NCBI RefSeq assembly: GCF_000379105.1
Contig: NZ_KB900609.1
Coordinates: 5,034,438-5,098,437, forward strand
DNA: 64,000 nt
Source: Methylobacterium sp. WSM2598
GTDB taxonomy: Bacteria > Pseudomonadota > Alphaproteobacteria > Rhizobiales > Beijerinckiaceae
Direction of reading: 5' to 3'
The position numbers and the translations under genes were made by a program. Below the pieces are notes generated by a model. That model saw nothing but the letters and a program-made list of their open reading frames with translations, did no database searches and was not told where the DNA came from. This document shows positions 8,476-16,453 of the stretch, piece by piece (the stretch's first letter is position 1; the number at the start of each line of letters is the position of its first letter).

Positions 8476-9189
8476 ATGGCATTCGACCACGACACTCCGA
8501 CAGGGCGGGACCGGGCAGCGGCGGTCCCGGGCGAGGGGCGCCCGCTCCTGCCCCGCTCCGTTCACGCCCATCTCGGCCGGCAGCTGCAGGCCGTCTACGG
8601 CGCCCTCCTGGCCGAGCGCCAGCCCCAGCTGCTGCTCGACCTGGTCGCGCGGCTCGAGGTGGCGCTGGACGGGCAGCCGGCGTCGCGCTTCCGCGAGGAT
8701 CTGCTCGAGGCCCTCCCGGCCCTGCGCGCCTTCGCCGTGTCGCTGACGGCGAACGTGGTCCAGGCGGACGACCTCGTGCAGGAGACGCTGCTGCGGGCCT
8801 GGCAGAACCAGGACCGCTTCGCGCCCGGCACCAACCTGAAGGCGTGGCTGTTCACGATCCTGCGCAACCAGTTCTACACTGTGGCGCGCAAGCGCCGGCG
8901 CGAGGTGGAGGACGCGGACGGCGAGCAGGCCGCCCGCATGGTCGCGCTGCCCGACCAGGAGGACGGCATCGAGCTGCGGGACGTCTGGATGCGGCTGAGC
9001 CAGCTGCCGACCCCGCAGCGCGAGGCCCTGCTGCTCGTGGGGGCGCAGGGCCTGACCTACGAGGCCGCGGCGGCGCTGATGGGCTGCCAGGTCGGCACCG
9101 TGAAGAGCCGCGTCAACCGCGCGCGGGCGGCGCTGGCGCAGGCCCTCGGCTACGAGGGCGGCCGGTCGGGCCGCTCGGCCGCGCTCTGA
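8476..9189 (+). CDS. EcfG-type sigma factor with fused N-terminal NepR-like segment
   Basis: A 237-residue protein. Residues 75-145 are sigma region 2 (FREDLLEALPALRAFAVSL, DDLVQETLLRAWQN, NLKAWLFTILRNQF) and about 170-225 are region 4 (LPTPQREALLLVGAQG, GTVKSRVNRAR). Both are very close to EcfG, the general stress response sigma of alphaproteobacteria. The preceding part contains residues 31-62, AHLGRQLQAVYGALLAERQP plus LLLDLVARLE. This matches the core of NepR, the small anti-sigma that normally binds EcfG and is released by phosphorylated PhyR. The frame is uninterrupted. I infer a self-inhibiting or PhyR-insensitive sigma. Its stop codon TGA is the first triplet of a palindromic repeat. 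Confidence 0.85.
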   Translation: MAFDHDTPTGRDRAAAVPGEGRPLLPRSVHAHLGRQLQAVYGALLAERQPQLLLDLVARLEVALDGQPASRFREDLLEALPALRAFAVSLTANVVQADDLVQETLLRAWQNQDRFAPGTNLKAWLFTILRNQFYTVARKRRREVEDADGEQAARMVALPDQEDGIELRDVWMRLSQLPTPQREALLLVGAQGLTYEAAAALMGCQVGTVKSRVNRARAALAQALGYEGGRSGRSAAL

Positions 9190-9311
9190 TCCGGGATCCG
9201 CTTGATCGAAGCAGGTCCCGGATCACCAGCCCGCGCGGCGCCTGAGCGAAGCCGACATGCGCATGGCCGAGATGGGAGATGGCGAAGCCATCAACCGGAT
9301 GTCGGATGAGG
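9187..9311 (+). repeat. Composite dispersed repeat (palindrome + IRMAD module)
   Basis: The copy begins with TGATCCGGGATCCG, whose TGA is the stop of the sigma-factor gene, and closes the palindrome at GGTCCCGGATCA (9226). It continues with the module encoding SEADMRMAEMGDGEAINRM and ends near GGATGAGGC. The same two modules recur in both orientations across the window. The far end supplies the TGA stop of the minus-strand gene at 9291. Confidence 0.85.
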
Positions 9312-9602
9312 CAGCCTCGCGCAGGGGGCGGCCGGCGCGCAGGCCGCGCGGCGCGTCCCTGAGCGACGCGCGGGCGCCGCCTCCTGCCGCCGCGCGAGGC
9401 CGTCGGGATCGCCGTCGTCGAGGTGGCGCACGGGGGCGCCGCAGGCCGCCATGATCTCCCGCAGGCCGTCGATCCACGCCGCGGCCTCCGCGCGCGTGGC
9501 GAAGCCGTCGCGCAGGAACGGCTTGTCCGGCGCCATGACCCCGACCACGGCGAAGCCGTCCGCCGCCTTCTCCACGATCTGGCACGTCACGGTGCGTGGC
9601 AT
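9291..9602 (-). CDS. Small hypothetical protein ending inside a repeat
   Basis: A 103-residue protein starting MPRTVTCQIVEKAADGFAVV, with a compact N-terminal alpha/beta-looking half (residues 1-60, including TRAEAAAWIDGLREIM) and an Arg/Ala-rich tail. No family was recognised. The last residues (LPHPTSG) and the stop codon are encoded by the end of the dispersed repeat, so the C-terminus may have been replaced when the repeat arrived. The start is the ATG at 9602. Confidence 0.5.
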   Translation of the reverse strand: MPRTVTCQIVEKAADGFAVVGVMAPDKPFLRDGFATRAEAAAWIDGLREIMAACGAPVRHLDDGDPDGLARRQEAAPARRSGTRRAACAPAAPCARLPHPTSG

Positions 9603-9883
9603 GGCATCCTGTCGGGCGAGAGGCCCGCGCGGAGCCCGTGCCTGCAACAAGGCGAGACCCGCGCCATGGTTCCGCAATCGCCCGCCGATCCGCGCCGTGT
9701 TTATGATATTCTTATGAGGGAAGCGGCCGTGCAGGTCTGCCGAACATGGCGCCGGAGGGCCGGAACGTCTTGCGCGGCGGGCCCGAACACGTCGGAACTC
9801 CCGCGGCGAGCGGCCGATATTCGGGTGGCGCCGCGCCCTCGTCGGTCCTGACCCTGCGGCGCCCGGGGGCTTGGCGGGCGGCG

Positions 9884-12127
9884 TCAGGCGGCCCGGCGCG
9901 GGGCCGCGAGGCTGGAGACGGTGCGCTCGTCGAGGCGCCCGGGCGCGAGGGACAGGCCGACCATGCCCCGCTCGCTCCAGACCACGTGCCCCGCCCGGGA
10001 GGTGCCGTCGCCGAGGTCGAGCCCCACGCGGGTCCCGGCCGGGAGCGGCGTGCCGATCGCGTCGAGGCGCACCCCGAACTCGCTGATGTCGTGCAGGGTG
10101 GTCGGGTGGCGCACCCCGTCGACGATGACCCAGATTGCGGCGCCGGACGGGTAGCGGGCGGCGGCCCGGCGGTCGGCGATCTCCCTCACCAGCTGGTTGA
10201 CCTCGCCGTCGACGTGATCCGCCTCGCGGGCGAGGTCGACGGCCATGCCGGCGAGCTGGGTCGCCAGCGCGTCGGTCTCCCGGGCGAGGCCCGGGAGGGC
10301 CGCGATCCCGGTTATCACCGCCTGGGTGCGGTCCGACACGGTCAGGACCATCTGGTTGATCTCGCCGGTTGCGGCGTTCTGCTCCTCGACCGCCGAGGCG
10401 ATCGAGGTGGCGATCTGCGTGATCGCCCCGACCGTGTGGCCGATCCCGTCCACCGCCGCCAGCACCTCCGCGGAGGCGCAGCGCAGGCTGCCGACCTGCC
10501 GGTCGATCTCCTCCGTCGCCTTCGTGGTCTGGCCGGCGAGGTCCTTCACCTCCGCGGCCACCACCGCGAAGCCGCGGCCGGCCTCGCCGGCGCGCGCGGC
10601 CTCGATCGTGGCGTTGAGGGCGAGCAGGTTGGTCTGGGCGGCGATGGAGTGGATCAGCCCGGTGACGCTGCCGATCCGGTCGCTCAGGGCGGAGAGCTCG
10701 GCGGCCAGCCCGCGGGCGGCGTCGGCCCTGGCGCGGGCCTCCTGCATCGCGGCGGTGGACTGGGCGGCCTGCGCGGCGATCTCGCCGATCGAGGCCGACA
10801 GCTCGGTCACGGCGCTCGCCGCGCTCGACACGTCGGCGGCGGTGCCGTTCAGGTCCTCCACCGAGCGGGCGAGGCGCTCGCGGGTGTCGGTCGCCCGGCT
10901 CTGCACGCTGGCGGTGGCGCCCTGCATGGCGTCGGCGACCTCCTGGAAATGCGCCACGCCGCCCCCCACGGTGTCGCGGATCCGCTCGGCGACCCGCGCC
11001 ATGAAGCGGCGCTCCTGCGCGACCAGTTCCTGGCGGCGCTCGTCGCTCGTCGCCTCGGCGATCTTCTCCACCGTCCGGTCCCGGAAATAGACGACCGCCC
11101 GGGCGAGGGCCGCGATCTCGTCGCGTCCCGCGGCCTCCGGCACCGCGGCGTCGAGGGACAGGTCGGCGAGCTCCCGCACGCGCCGATCGAGGCGCGCGAG
11201 GCTCGCCACCACCGATCGCGTCAGCAGGAAGGCGAGCAGGTAGGCGAGCGCCGTGACCGAGAGGGCGGTGCCGAGCGCCGCGACGAGGCTGGTGCGGAAG
11301 CCCGCGACGCGCGCGTCGAGCAGCCGGTCGAGTTCGGCCGCGGCCGCGTGCCAGAGCGGGTCGGCCGCGGCGACGACCTCGCCCGCGGCGCGCAGGAAGG
11401 GGGCGGGATCGGCCTCCGCCTGCCGGCGGGCCGCGTAGGCCTCCGCCAGTGCGGCCGATTGCGCCGCCAGCGCCTCCACGGCCCGCGCGACCGCGCCGGC
11501 GGGCGACGCCAGGGCCCGCCGGGTGGCCCCGTCCGCATTCGCCCCGTAGGCCGAGGCGAGGGAGGCCTGGAGGCCATCCGCGCTCGCCCGCAGCTTGCCC
11601 TGCTCGATCAGGAACCGGGCCACCTCGTCCTGGCGCAGGGTCGGCGCCCCCCGATAGGCGCGGGCGAGGGCCGCGAGCGCGCCGGCCTGCTGCAGCAGGT
11701 CCGGCAGCTTCACCACGACCGCGTCCATCACGTAGAACGAGTCGAGGTCCGGATCGAGGATCAGGTTGGAGCCGTCCCCGATCTTGCCGATCAGGCCGCG
11801 CGCCGCCGCCGCCACGGCGGCGGGCTCCCGGCCGCGCGCCGCCGCGAGGGCGCGGGCCGCCTCCGCGCTGCCGGTGGCGGCGTCGTGGGCGGCCCGCGCG
11901 GCCTCGAAGGCCGCCCAGGCCTCCCCCGTCGGCCCGTCCGGCGCGACGCCGCCCCGCAAGAGGGGCCAGACCGCCTGCAGCTAGGCGGTTCCGGTCCGCT
12001 CCAGGCTCGCGAAGCTGATGTCCTTGCGCGACTGGTTCACGAACAGGGCCGCGAGGAGGGCGATCGGGATCAGGAAGAGGCTCACCGTGGCGATCAGCTA
12101 GCGCCGGATCGTGAGCAGGGCGGACAT
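9884..12127 (-). pseudogene. Methyl-accepting chemotaxis protein with PilZ domain; two in-frame TAG codons
   Basis: Read from the ATG at 12127, this is a roughly 745-residue chemoreceptor. It has a first membrane segment (LIATVSLFLIPIALLAALFV), a periplasmic sensor region, a second membrane segment (SVTALAYLLAFLLT), a HAMP linker, and the signalling hairpin (IAAQTNLLALNATIEAARAG, GRGFAVVAAEVKDLAGQT). The C-terminus is a PilZ-type domain (RRAAARYPSGAAIWV...GMVGLSL), expected to bind cyclic-di-GMP. The frame is interrupted by TAG after TIRR, just before the first membrane helix, and again after RTGTA, 36 codons later. Everything downstream is intact, so this is a recent pseudogene, or the part from 11959 is translated without its first membrane segment. 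Confidence 0.8.
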
Positions 12128-12505
12128 GCGGCGGATCCTCGTGACGGGGGCGGCTCGGAATCGCGCTCCGACGCGGGCGGACCTTGCCGGCACGGCGCCG
12201 GCCGGCCGCTCGGGGCGCGAATATTTGATGAATACTAGGTCTGCCTGAATTGTTAAATATCACCTAATTGCGGCCTATGTCAGGTTGCTTAGGGCGGATC
12301 GATTGGATCTTGTCGGTATTTTGCAGCAATCGATTGACGTTGGGTGAAGTAGATCCGGTGATATTCCGGATCGGGCCTGATCCCGCGACGGCGTGGGCGC
12401 GGCGCGGTCCGGCCCCGGCGCGGCAGAACCCGCGGCCGGGGCGCGCGTTGGTCGGCACTGCGCGCCAGGAGGCACTGCGCGCCAGGAGGCGGCCGAGGAG
12501 GCTCC
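12128..12505. promoter_or_regulatory. AT-rich divergent promoter region
   Basis: The stretch separates the chemoreceptor gene (leftward) from the phosphatase operon (rightward). Its middle part (12220-12370) is unusually AT-rich for this genome and includes TTAAATATCACC and TTGACG-like hexamers, suitable for sigma-70 promoters in both directions. I cannot place transcription starts. The right-hand end contains a 17-bp tandem repeat, listed separately. Confidence 0.4.
12455..12488 (+). repeat. Perfect 17-bp tandem duplication in an mRNA leader
   Basis: GCACTGCGCGCCAGGAG occurs twice in direct succession (12455-12471 and 12472-12488). Each copy ends in a Shine-Dalgarno-like AGGAG, and a third, GAGGAG, follows just before the ATG at 12506. 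The repeat sits in the leader of the histidine-phosphatase gene and could vary in copy number by slippage. Confidence 0.75.
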
Positions 12506-13264
12506 ATGCCACAGCAATGGCCGGCCCGGATCTGGATCCTCCGGCACGGCGAGAGCGCCGGCAACGTCGCGCGGGCCGCGGCGCACCGGGAGGGCTCCAC
12601 CCACATCGCCATCGAGGGGCGGGACGTCGACGTCCCGCTGAGCCCGGACGGCGAGCGGCAGGCCGAGGCGGTCGGGCGCTGGTTCGCCGCCATGCCGCGG
12701 GCCGAGCGGCCGAACGTCGTCCTGACCTCGCCCTACCGGCGCGCGGTGGAGACCGCCGAGCGGGTGCGGGCGGCGGGGGGGCTGGCGGAGGACGACCTCG
12801 CCCTCGTCCTCGACGAGCGGCTGCGCGAGAAGGAGTTCGGCCTCCTCGACCGCCTCACGCCGCACGGCATCCGGCAACTCCATCCCGAGCAGGCCGAGTA
12901 CCGCCGGCTGCTCGGCAAGTTCTACCACCGGCCGCCCTCCGGCGAGAGCTGGTGCGACGTCATCCTGCGCCTGCGCAGCGCGCTCCACACGGTGTCGCTG
13001 TACTACGCGGGAGACCGGGTCCTGCTGGTCGGACATCAGGTGATGGTGTTGTGCATCAGGTACCTGCTGGAGAACCTGACCGAGGCGGAGATCCTGGAGA
13101 TCGACGGTCAGGGCAGCGTCGCGAATTGCGCGATCACCGAATACGCCGTGGCCCCGGGCGCGGGCGGGCGGCCGGCCCTGCAGCGCTACAACTTCGTGGC
13201 CCCGGTCGCGCGGGCGGGCGCCCCGGTCACCGACGCGCCCGACGCGACGGGCGCCGTGCGATGA
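12506..13264 (+). CDS. Histidine phosphatase family protein
   Basis: A 252-residue member of the phosphoglycerate-mutase-like superfamily. The catalytic LRHGESAGN motif lies near residue 13, the second Arg block is TSPYRRAVETAE, an acidic REKEFGLLD segment follows, and the second catalytic His is in LLVGHQVMV. Family members remove phosphate from diverse small molecules, and the substrate here is unknown. The stop overlaps the ATG of the NAD(P)HX dehydratase gene by four bases (ATGA), so the two are co-translated. That suggests a role in metabolite repair or sugar-phosphate handling, which is an inference from context. Confidence 0.85.
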   Translation: MPQQWPARIWILRHGESAGNVARAAAHREGSTHIAIEGRDVDVPLSPDGERQAEAVGRWFAAMPRAERPNVVLTSPYRRAVETAERVRAAGGLAEDDLALVLDERLREKEFGLLDRLTPHGIRQLHPEQAEYRRLLGKFYHRPPSGESWCDVILRLRSALHTVSLYYAGDRVLLVGHQVMVLCIRYLLENLTEAEILEIDGQGSVANCAITEYAVAPGAGGRPALQRYNFVAPVARAGAPVTDAPDATGAVR

Positions 13265-14151
13265 GCGACCCCGTCGACGTCACGCCCGAGGCGCTGCGCC
13301 GCATGGCGCTCCCGCTGCCGCACGAGGGCAGCAAGGAGGAGCGCGGCCGCGTCCTCGTGGTGGCCGGATGCGCCGAGGTCCCGGGCGCGGCCCTGCTGGC
13401 CGGGACGGCGGCCCTGCGGGCGGGCGCGGGCAAGCTGCAGATCGCGACCGTCGCCGAGGCGGCGCTGCCCCTCGGCCTCGCGGTGCCGGAGGCGCGGGTC
13501 ATCGGCCTGCCCGAGGCCGGGGGCTGCATCGATCCCGCCGCCGCGGTCGCGCGGCTCTCGGCCTACGCGCCCCGCTGCGACAGCCTGCTCGTCGGGCCCG
13601 GCATGATGGAGGGGGCGCCGGTGGCGGCCCTGCGGGCGGCCCTCCTGGAGGCGGCCCCCTCGGCGGCCGTCGTCCTCGACGCGGCGGGCCTGAGCGACCT
13701 TCCCGCCCAGGCCGAGGCCGTGCGGGCGCGCGAGGGCCGGGTCGTCATCACCCCGCATGCCGGGGAGATGGCGGCGCTCCTCGGCCGCCCGCGCGAGGCG
13801 ATCGAGGCCGATCCGCGGGGCGCGGCGCAATCCGCCTCCGACCTCCTGGGCGCCGTCGTGGTGATGAAGGGCGCCCGGACGCTGGTCGTCGCGCCGCGCG
13901 GGGCGGCGTGGCTCTACCGGGGCGGCGGCGTCGGGCTCGCGACCTCCGGTTCCGGCGACGTCCTGGCCGGCCTGATCGCGGGCCTGCTGGCGCGGGGCGC
14001 CGCCCCCGCGCAGGCGGCCGTCTGGGGCGTCTACCTCCACGGCGAGGCCGGCCGGGATCTCGCGGATCGCTGCGGCCCGCTCGGCTTCCTGGCGCGCGAA
14101 CTCGCCGGCTTGGTTCCGGGGCTCCTCCGAAAGGCCGGAGGGCGTGCCTGA
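13261..14151 (+). CDS. nnrD: ADP/ATP-dependent NAD(P)H-hydrate dehydratase
   Basis: A 296-residue enzyme that repairs hydrated NADH/NADPH using a nucleoside phosphate. Family landmarks are KEERGRVLVVAG near the N-terminus, LLVGPGM, VITPHAGEMAALLG, VVMKGARTLV, and the signature ATSGSGDVLAGLIAGLLARG. It is the dehydratase domain alone; the epimerase domain to which it is often fused is absent. It overlaps the preceding phosphatase gene by four bases. The next frame, an alpha/beta hydrolase remnant, starts at its stop codon. Confidence 0.9.
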   Translation: MSDPVDVTPEALRRMALPLPHEGSKEERGRVLVVAGCAEVPGAALLAGTAALRAGAGKLQIATVAEAALPLGLAVPEARVIGLPEAGGCIDPAAAVARLSAYAPRCDSLLVGPGMMEGAPVAALRAALLEAAPSAAVVLDAAGLSDLPAQAEAVRAREGRVVITPHAGEMAALLGRPREAIEADPRGAAQSASDLLGAVVVMKGARTLVVAPRGAAWLYRGGGVGLATSGSGDVLAGLIAGLLARGAAPAQAAVWGVYLHGEAGRDLADRCGPLGFLARELAGLVPGLLRKAGGRA

Positions 14152-14888
14152 CGCAGGCCGCGGCGCGGAACCCGCCCCTCGGGCCCTTCATCGAGGTCGA
14201 CGGCGTGCGCCTGCACTGGGTCGCGCGCGGCGAGGGACCGCCCCCCGTCGTGCTGCACGGCAACGGCAGCCTGGCGCAGGATGTCCTGCTCGGGGATTTC
14301 GCGGCCCGCGCCGGCCGCCGGCACCGGGTCGTGATCTTCGACCGGCCCGGCCACGGCCGCAGCACCCGCCCGCGCGGCCGGTCCTTCCCGCCCGGCGAGC
14401 AGGCCCGCCTCCTCGCCCAGGCCCTCGACGCGCTCGGCGTGCGCCGGCCCCTCCTGCTCGGCCATTCCCGGGGGGCCCGCGTGGCCGTCGCCTGGGCCCT
14501 GCAGAGGCCGCGGGAGGTGCGCGGCCTCCTGCTGGAGGGCGGCACCTTCCACCCGACCCCGCGGCTCGACGTCCGGCTGGCGGCCGGCCTTGCCGTTCCG
14601 GTCGCCCTGGTCTGCGGCGGGGACCGAATGGTCGACCCGCGGACGCAGTCGGTCGCGTGCCACCGCCGCCTCCCGGACGCCACCCTCACGCTGGTCCCGG
14701 ATTGCGGCCACGTGGTGCACCACACCGCCCCCGCCGCCCTGCTCGACGCCCTGGACGCGCTCGACCGGCGCTGCGCGCCGCATCCGCTGCCCGGCGCGCC
14801 GGACCTCTGGGCGGGCCGGCGCGTTCTGCCGAGACCGCGCCGCCCGGGCCCGGGCGCGCGGCCCCCCCCTCGATCCGAGAGTTCGTTC
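14148..14888 (+). pseudogene. Alpha/beta hydrolase remnant lacking its cap, no own stop
   Basis: The frame shows the N-terminal core of an alpha/beta hydrolase (VDGVRLHWVARGEG, VVIFDRPGHGRSTRPRG), the nucleophile elbow GHSRGARVAVAWAL and the C-terminal part with GGDRMVDPRTQS and PDCGHVVHHTAPA. Between TPRLDVRLA and VPVALVCGGDR the usual cap region of roughly 70-80 residues is missing. No ATG or GTG fits the true N-terminus well; CTG at 14148 or GTG at 14202 are the options. There is no stop before the next gene, so translation would run in frame into the ferritin-like protein at 14889. I read it as an internally deleted gene, less likely a real fusion. Confidence 0.6.
14801..14825 (+). promoter_or_regulatory. 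Possible EcfG-type promoter for the YciF-like gene
   Basis: GGACC, 16 bases, then CGTT: one mismatch from the EcfG promoter pattern GGAAC-N16/17-CGTT. It lies 64 bases before the ATG of the ferritin-like gene, and YciF-type genes are typical general-stress genes. The match is by eye and could be chance in GC-rich DNA. Confidence 0.35.
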
Positions 14889-15467
14889 ATGGCGGCCAAG
14901 ACCAAGACCCTGCAGGATGCGTTCTACGAGACGCTGAAGGACGTCTATTACGCCGAGCGGCAATCCGTCCGGGCGCTGAAGAAATCCGCCAGGGCGGCGG
15001 AGAACGACGAGCTGCGGCAGGCCTTCGAGCGGCACGCCGAGGAGAGCGCCGAGCAGGTCGAGCGGCTGCAGCAGGTCTTCGAGATCCTCGGCAAGCCGGC
15101 CCGCGGCAAGACCTGCGAGGCGATGCAGGGGCTGACCTCCGAGATGGAGGAGGATCTGGAGGATTTCGGCGGCGGCCCGGCGGCGGACGCGGTCCTGGTC
15201 GGCTGCGCGCAGGCGGTCGAGCATTACGAGATCGCCCGCTACGGCACGCTCAAGACCTGGGCGGCCCAGCTCGGCTACCAGGATGCCGCCAAGCTGCTCG
15301 ACGAGACCCTGCAGGAGGAGAAGAGGACCGACCAGCTCCTCACCGAGATCGCCGGGCGCATCAACCAGGAGGGCGCCGGGGACGAACCGGGCGGTCAGGA
15401 CCGCGGCGGCCAGGACGGCGGCGGCCAAGGCCGCGGTGGCCAAGGCCGCGGTGGCAAGGCCGCCTGA
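14889..15467 (+). CDS. YciF/YciE-type ferritin-like protein (DUF892)
   Basis: A 192-residue helical protein of the ferritin-like DUF892 family, usually induced by general stress. Recognisable parts are AFYETLKDVYYAERQ, a pair of long helices with FERHAEESAEQVERL, CEAMQGLTSEMEED, and QAVEHYEIARYGTLKTWA with the Glu/His residues expected of a di-metal site. The C-terminus carries a Gly-Gln-Arg-rich tail of near repeats (GGQDRGGQDGGGQGRGGQ) that is not part of the fold. The start is the ATG at 14889, where homology begins, although the same frame is open upstream through the hydrolase remnant. Confidence 0.85.
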   Translation: MAAKTKTLQDAFYETLKDVYYAERQSVRALKKSARAAENDELRQAFERHAEESAEQVERLQQVFEILGKPARGKTCEAMQGLTSEMEEDLEDFGGGPAADAVLVGCAQAVEHYEIARYGTLKTWAAQLGYQDAAKLLDETLQEEKRTDQLLTEIAGRINQEGAGDEPGGQDRGGQDGGGQGRGGQGRGGKAA

Positions 15468-15991
15468 GGCGCAGGCCCGGATCGTGCGCAGGAACCGCCC
15501 GCGGAGGAGCGCATCTCCGTCGCGGGCGGTCCCGGCCCCTCGCAGGAACCGCGCCGCCGGGCAGGCGGTGGCCGGGGCCGTCACTCCGGCGGTGATCCAG
15601 CCGAGCCCTTTGGTGACCCGGCCGCTGACCGCACGATCCGAACAGGCCCTTGCCGCGGACCTGCCCGAGCTTGGCCGAGAGGTGCACGACCGGGGCGACC
15701 CGCCGCGAGGCCGAACGTGGTCCTCGCGCCGGCGTCGGTGCCGGTGGCCGAGGGATCGTCATCCGCCGCCCCGGTGATCGCCCCGGTCCCGAGGATGCGG
15801 GCGAGGCCCCGTCCCGCTCCGGTCCGCGGATGCGCCTCGGCGGCCGGACATTGCGCGGCCTGACCCGTCGGTCGCTCCCGTCGCACGCGGCCGCGCCCAG
15901 CGGCCGCGTCCCGGGGGCGGGCCGCCGCGGCCTCACGGAACCGGCCCGGCGGCCTGAGGTTCTCCCGACGCGATCGATGAGGAGGGCCCGC
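15468..15991. other. Intergenic region upstream of the DUF3618 operon
   Basis: About 520 bases without a supported gene. Several GGAAC motifs occur; only the one at 15937 has a plausible -10 partner. I see no clear terminator for the ferritin-like gene. Confidence 0.35.
15937..15961 (+). promoter_or_regulatory. Possible EcfG-type promoter
   Basis: GGAAC, 16 bases, then GGTT, one mismatch in the -10 from the EcfG pattern. It ends 30 bases before the ATG of a small membrane protein co-transcribed with the DUF3618-catalase gene. Position and operon content support it; the sequence match alone is weak. Confidence 0.4.
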
Positions 15992-16453
15992 ATGCTCGAC
16001 GACACCGAAGGCCTCGGGCGAGGCCCCGCCGGCGAGGGCGGCCGCGACGAGACCATCGCCGGGCGCCTCCTCGAAGAGGCGCACGGCTACGTCGGGAAGC
16101 GCAAGGCCGACGCGGTCCGGGCCGTCTCGGACGTGGCCGCGGTGATCCGCGGCAGCGGCGCGGGCCTCGGCGAGGCCCCGCACCTGAAGGCCTTCTTCGA
16201 CAGCGCGGCCGAGGGGGTGGAGGCGCTCGCGGACGGCATCGCCGCGCGCACGCCCGGCGAGATCTACGACGAGGTCGACGCCGCCATCCGCCGCCGTCCC
16301 GGGATCGCCCTCGCGGCGGCGGCCCTGGCGGGCTTCGCCCTGTTCCGCCTCGTGCGGGCGGCCGGCCCCCGGCCGATCCCGCGCTCGCGCGCCCTCGTCC
16401 CGGCCGAGCCGCTGCCGATCCCCGATCCCCGCGCGACGGAGCCCGCCCGATGA
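15992..16453 (+). CDS. Small membrane-anchored protein of the DUF3618 neighbourhood
   Basis: A 153-residue protein with a soluble helical N-terminus (GRLLEEAHGYVGKRKADAV, ADGIAARTPGEIYDEVD) and one membrane segment (GIALAAAALAGFALFRLV) near residues 105-125, followed by a basic, proline-rich tail. Proteins like this commonly accompany DUF3618 proteins in Methylobacterium and may help organise membrane stress functions, although no activity is known. The ATG at 15992 follows a GGAGG motif. Its end overlaps the next start by four bases, showing translational coupling with the catalase-like gene. Confidence 0.65.
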   Translation: MLDDTEGLGRGPAGEGGRDETIAGRLLEEAHGYVGKRKADAVRAVSDVAAVIRGSGAGLGEAPHLKAFFDSAAEGVEALADGIAARTPGEIYDEVDAAIRRRPGIALAAAALAGFALFRLVRAAGPRPIPRSRALVPAEPLPIPDPRATEPAR

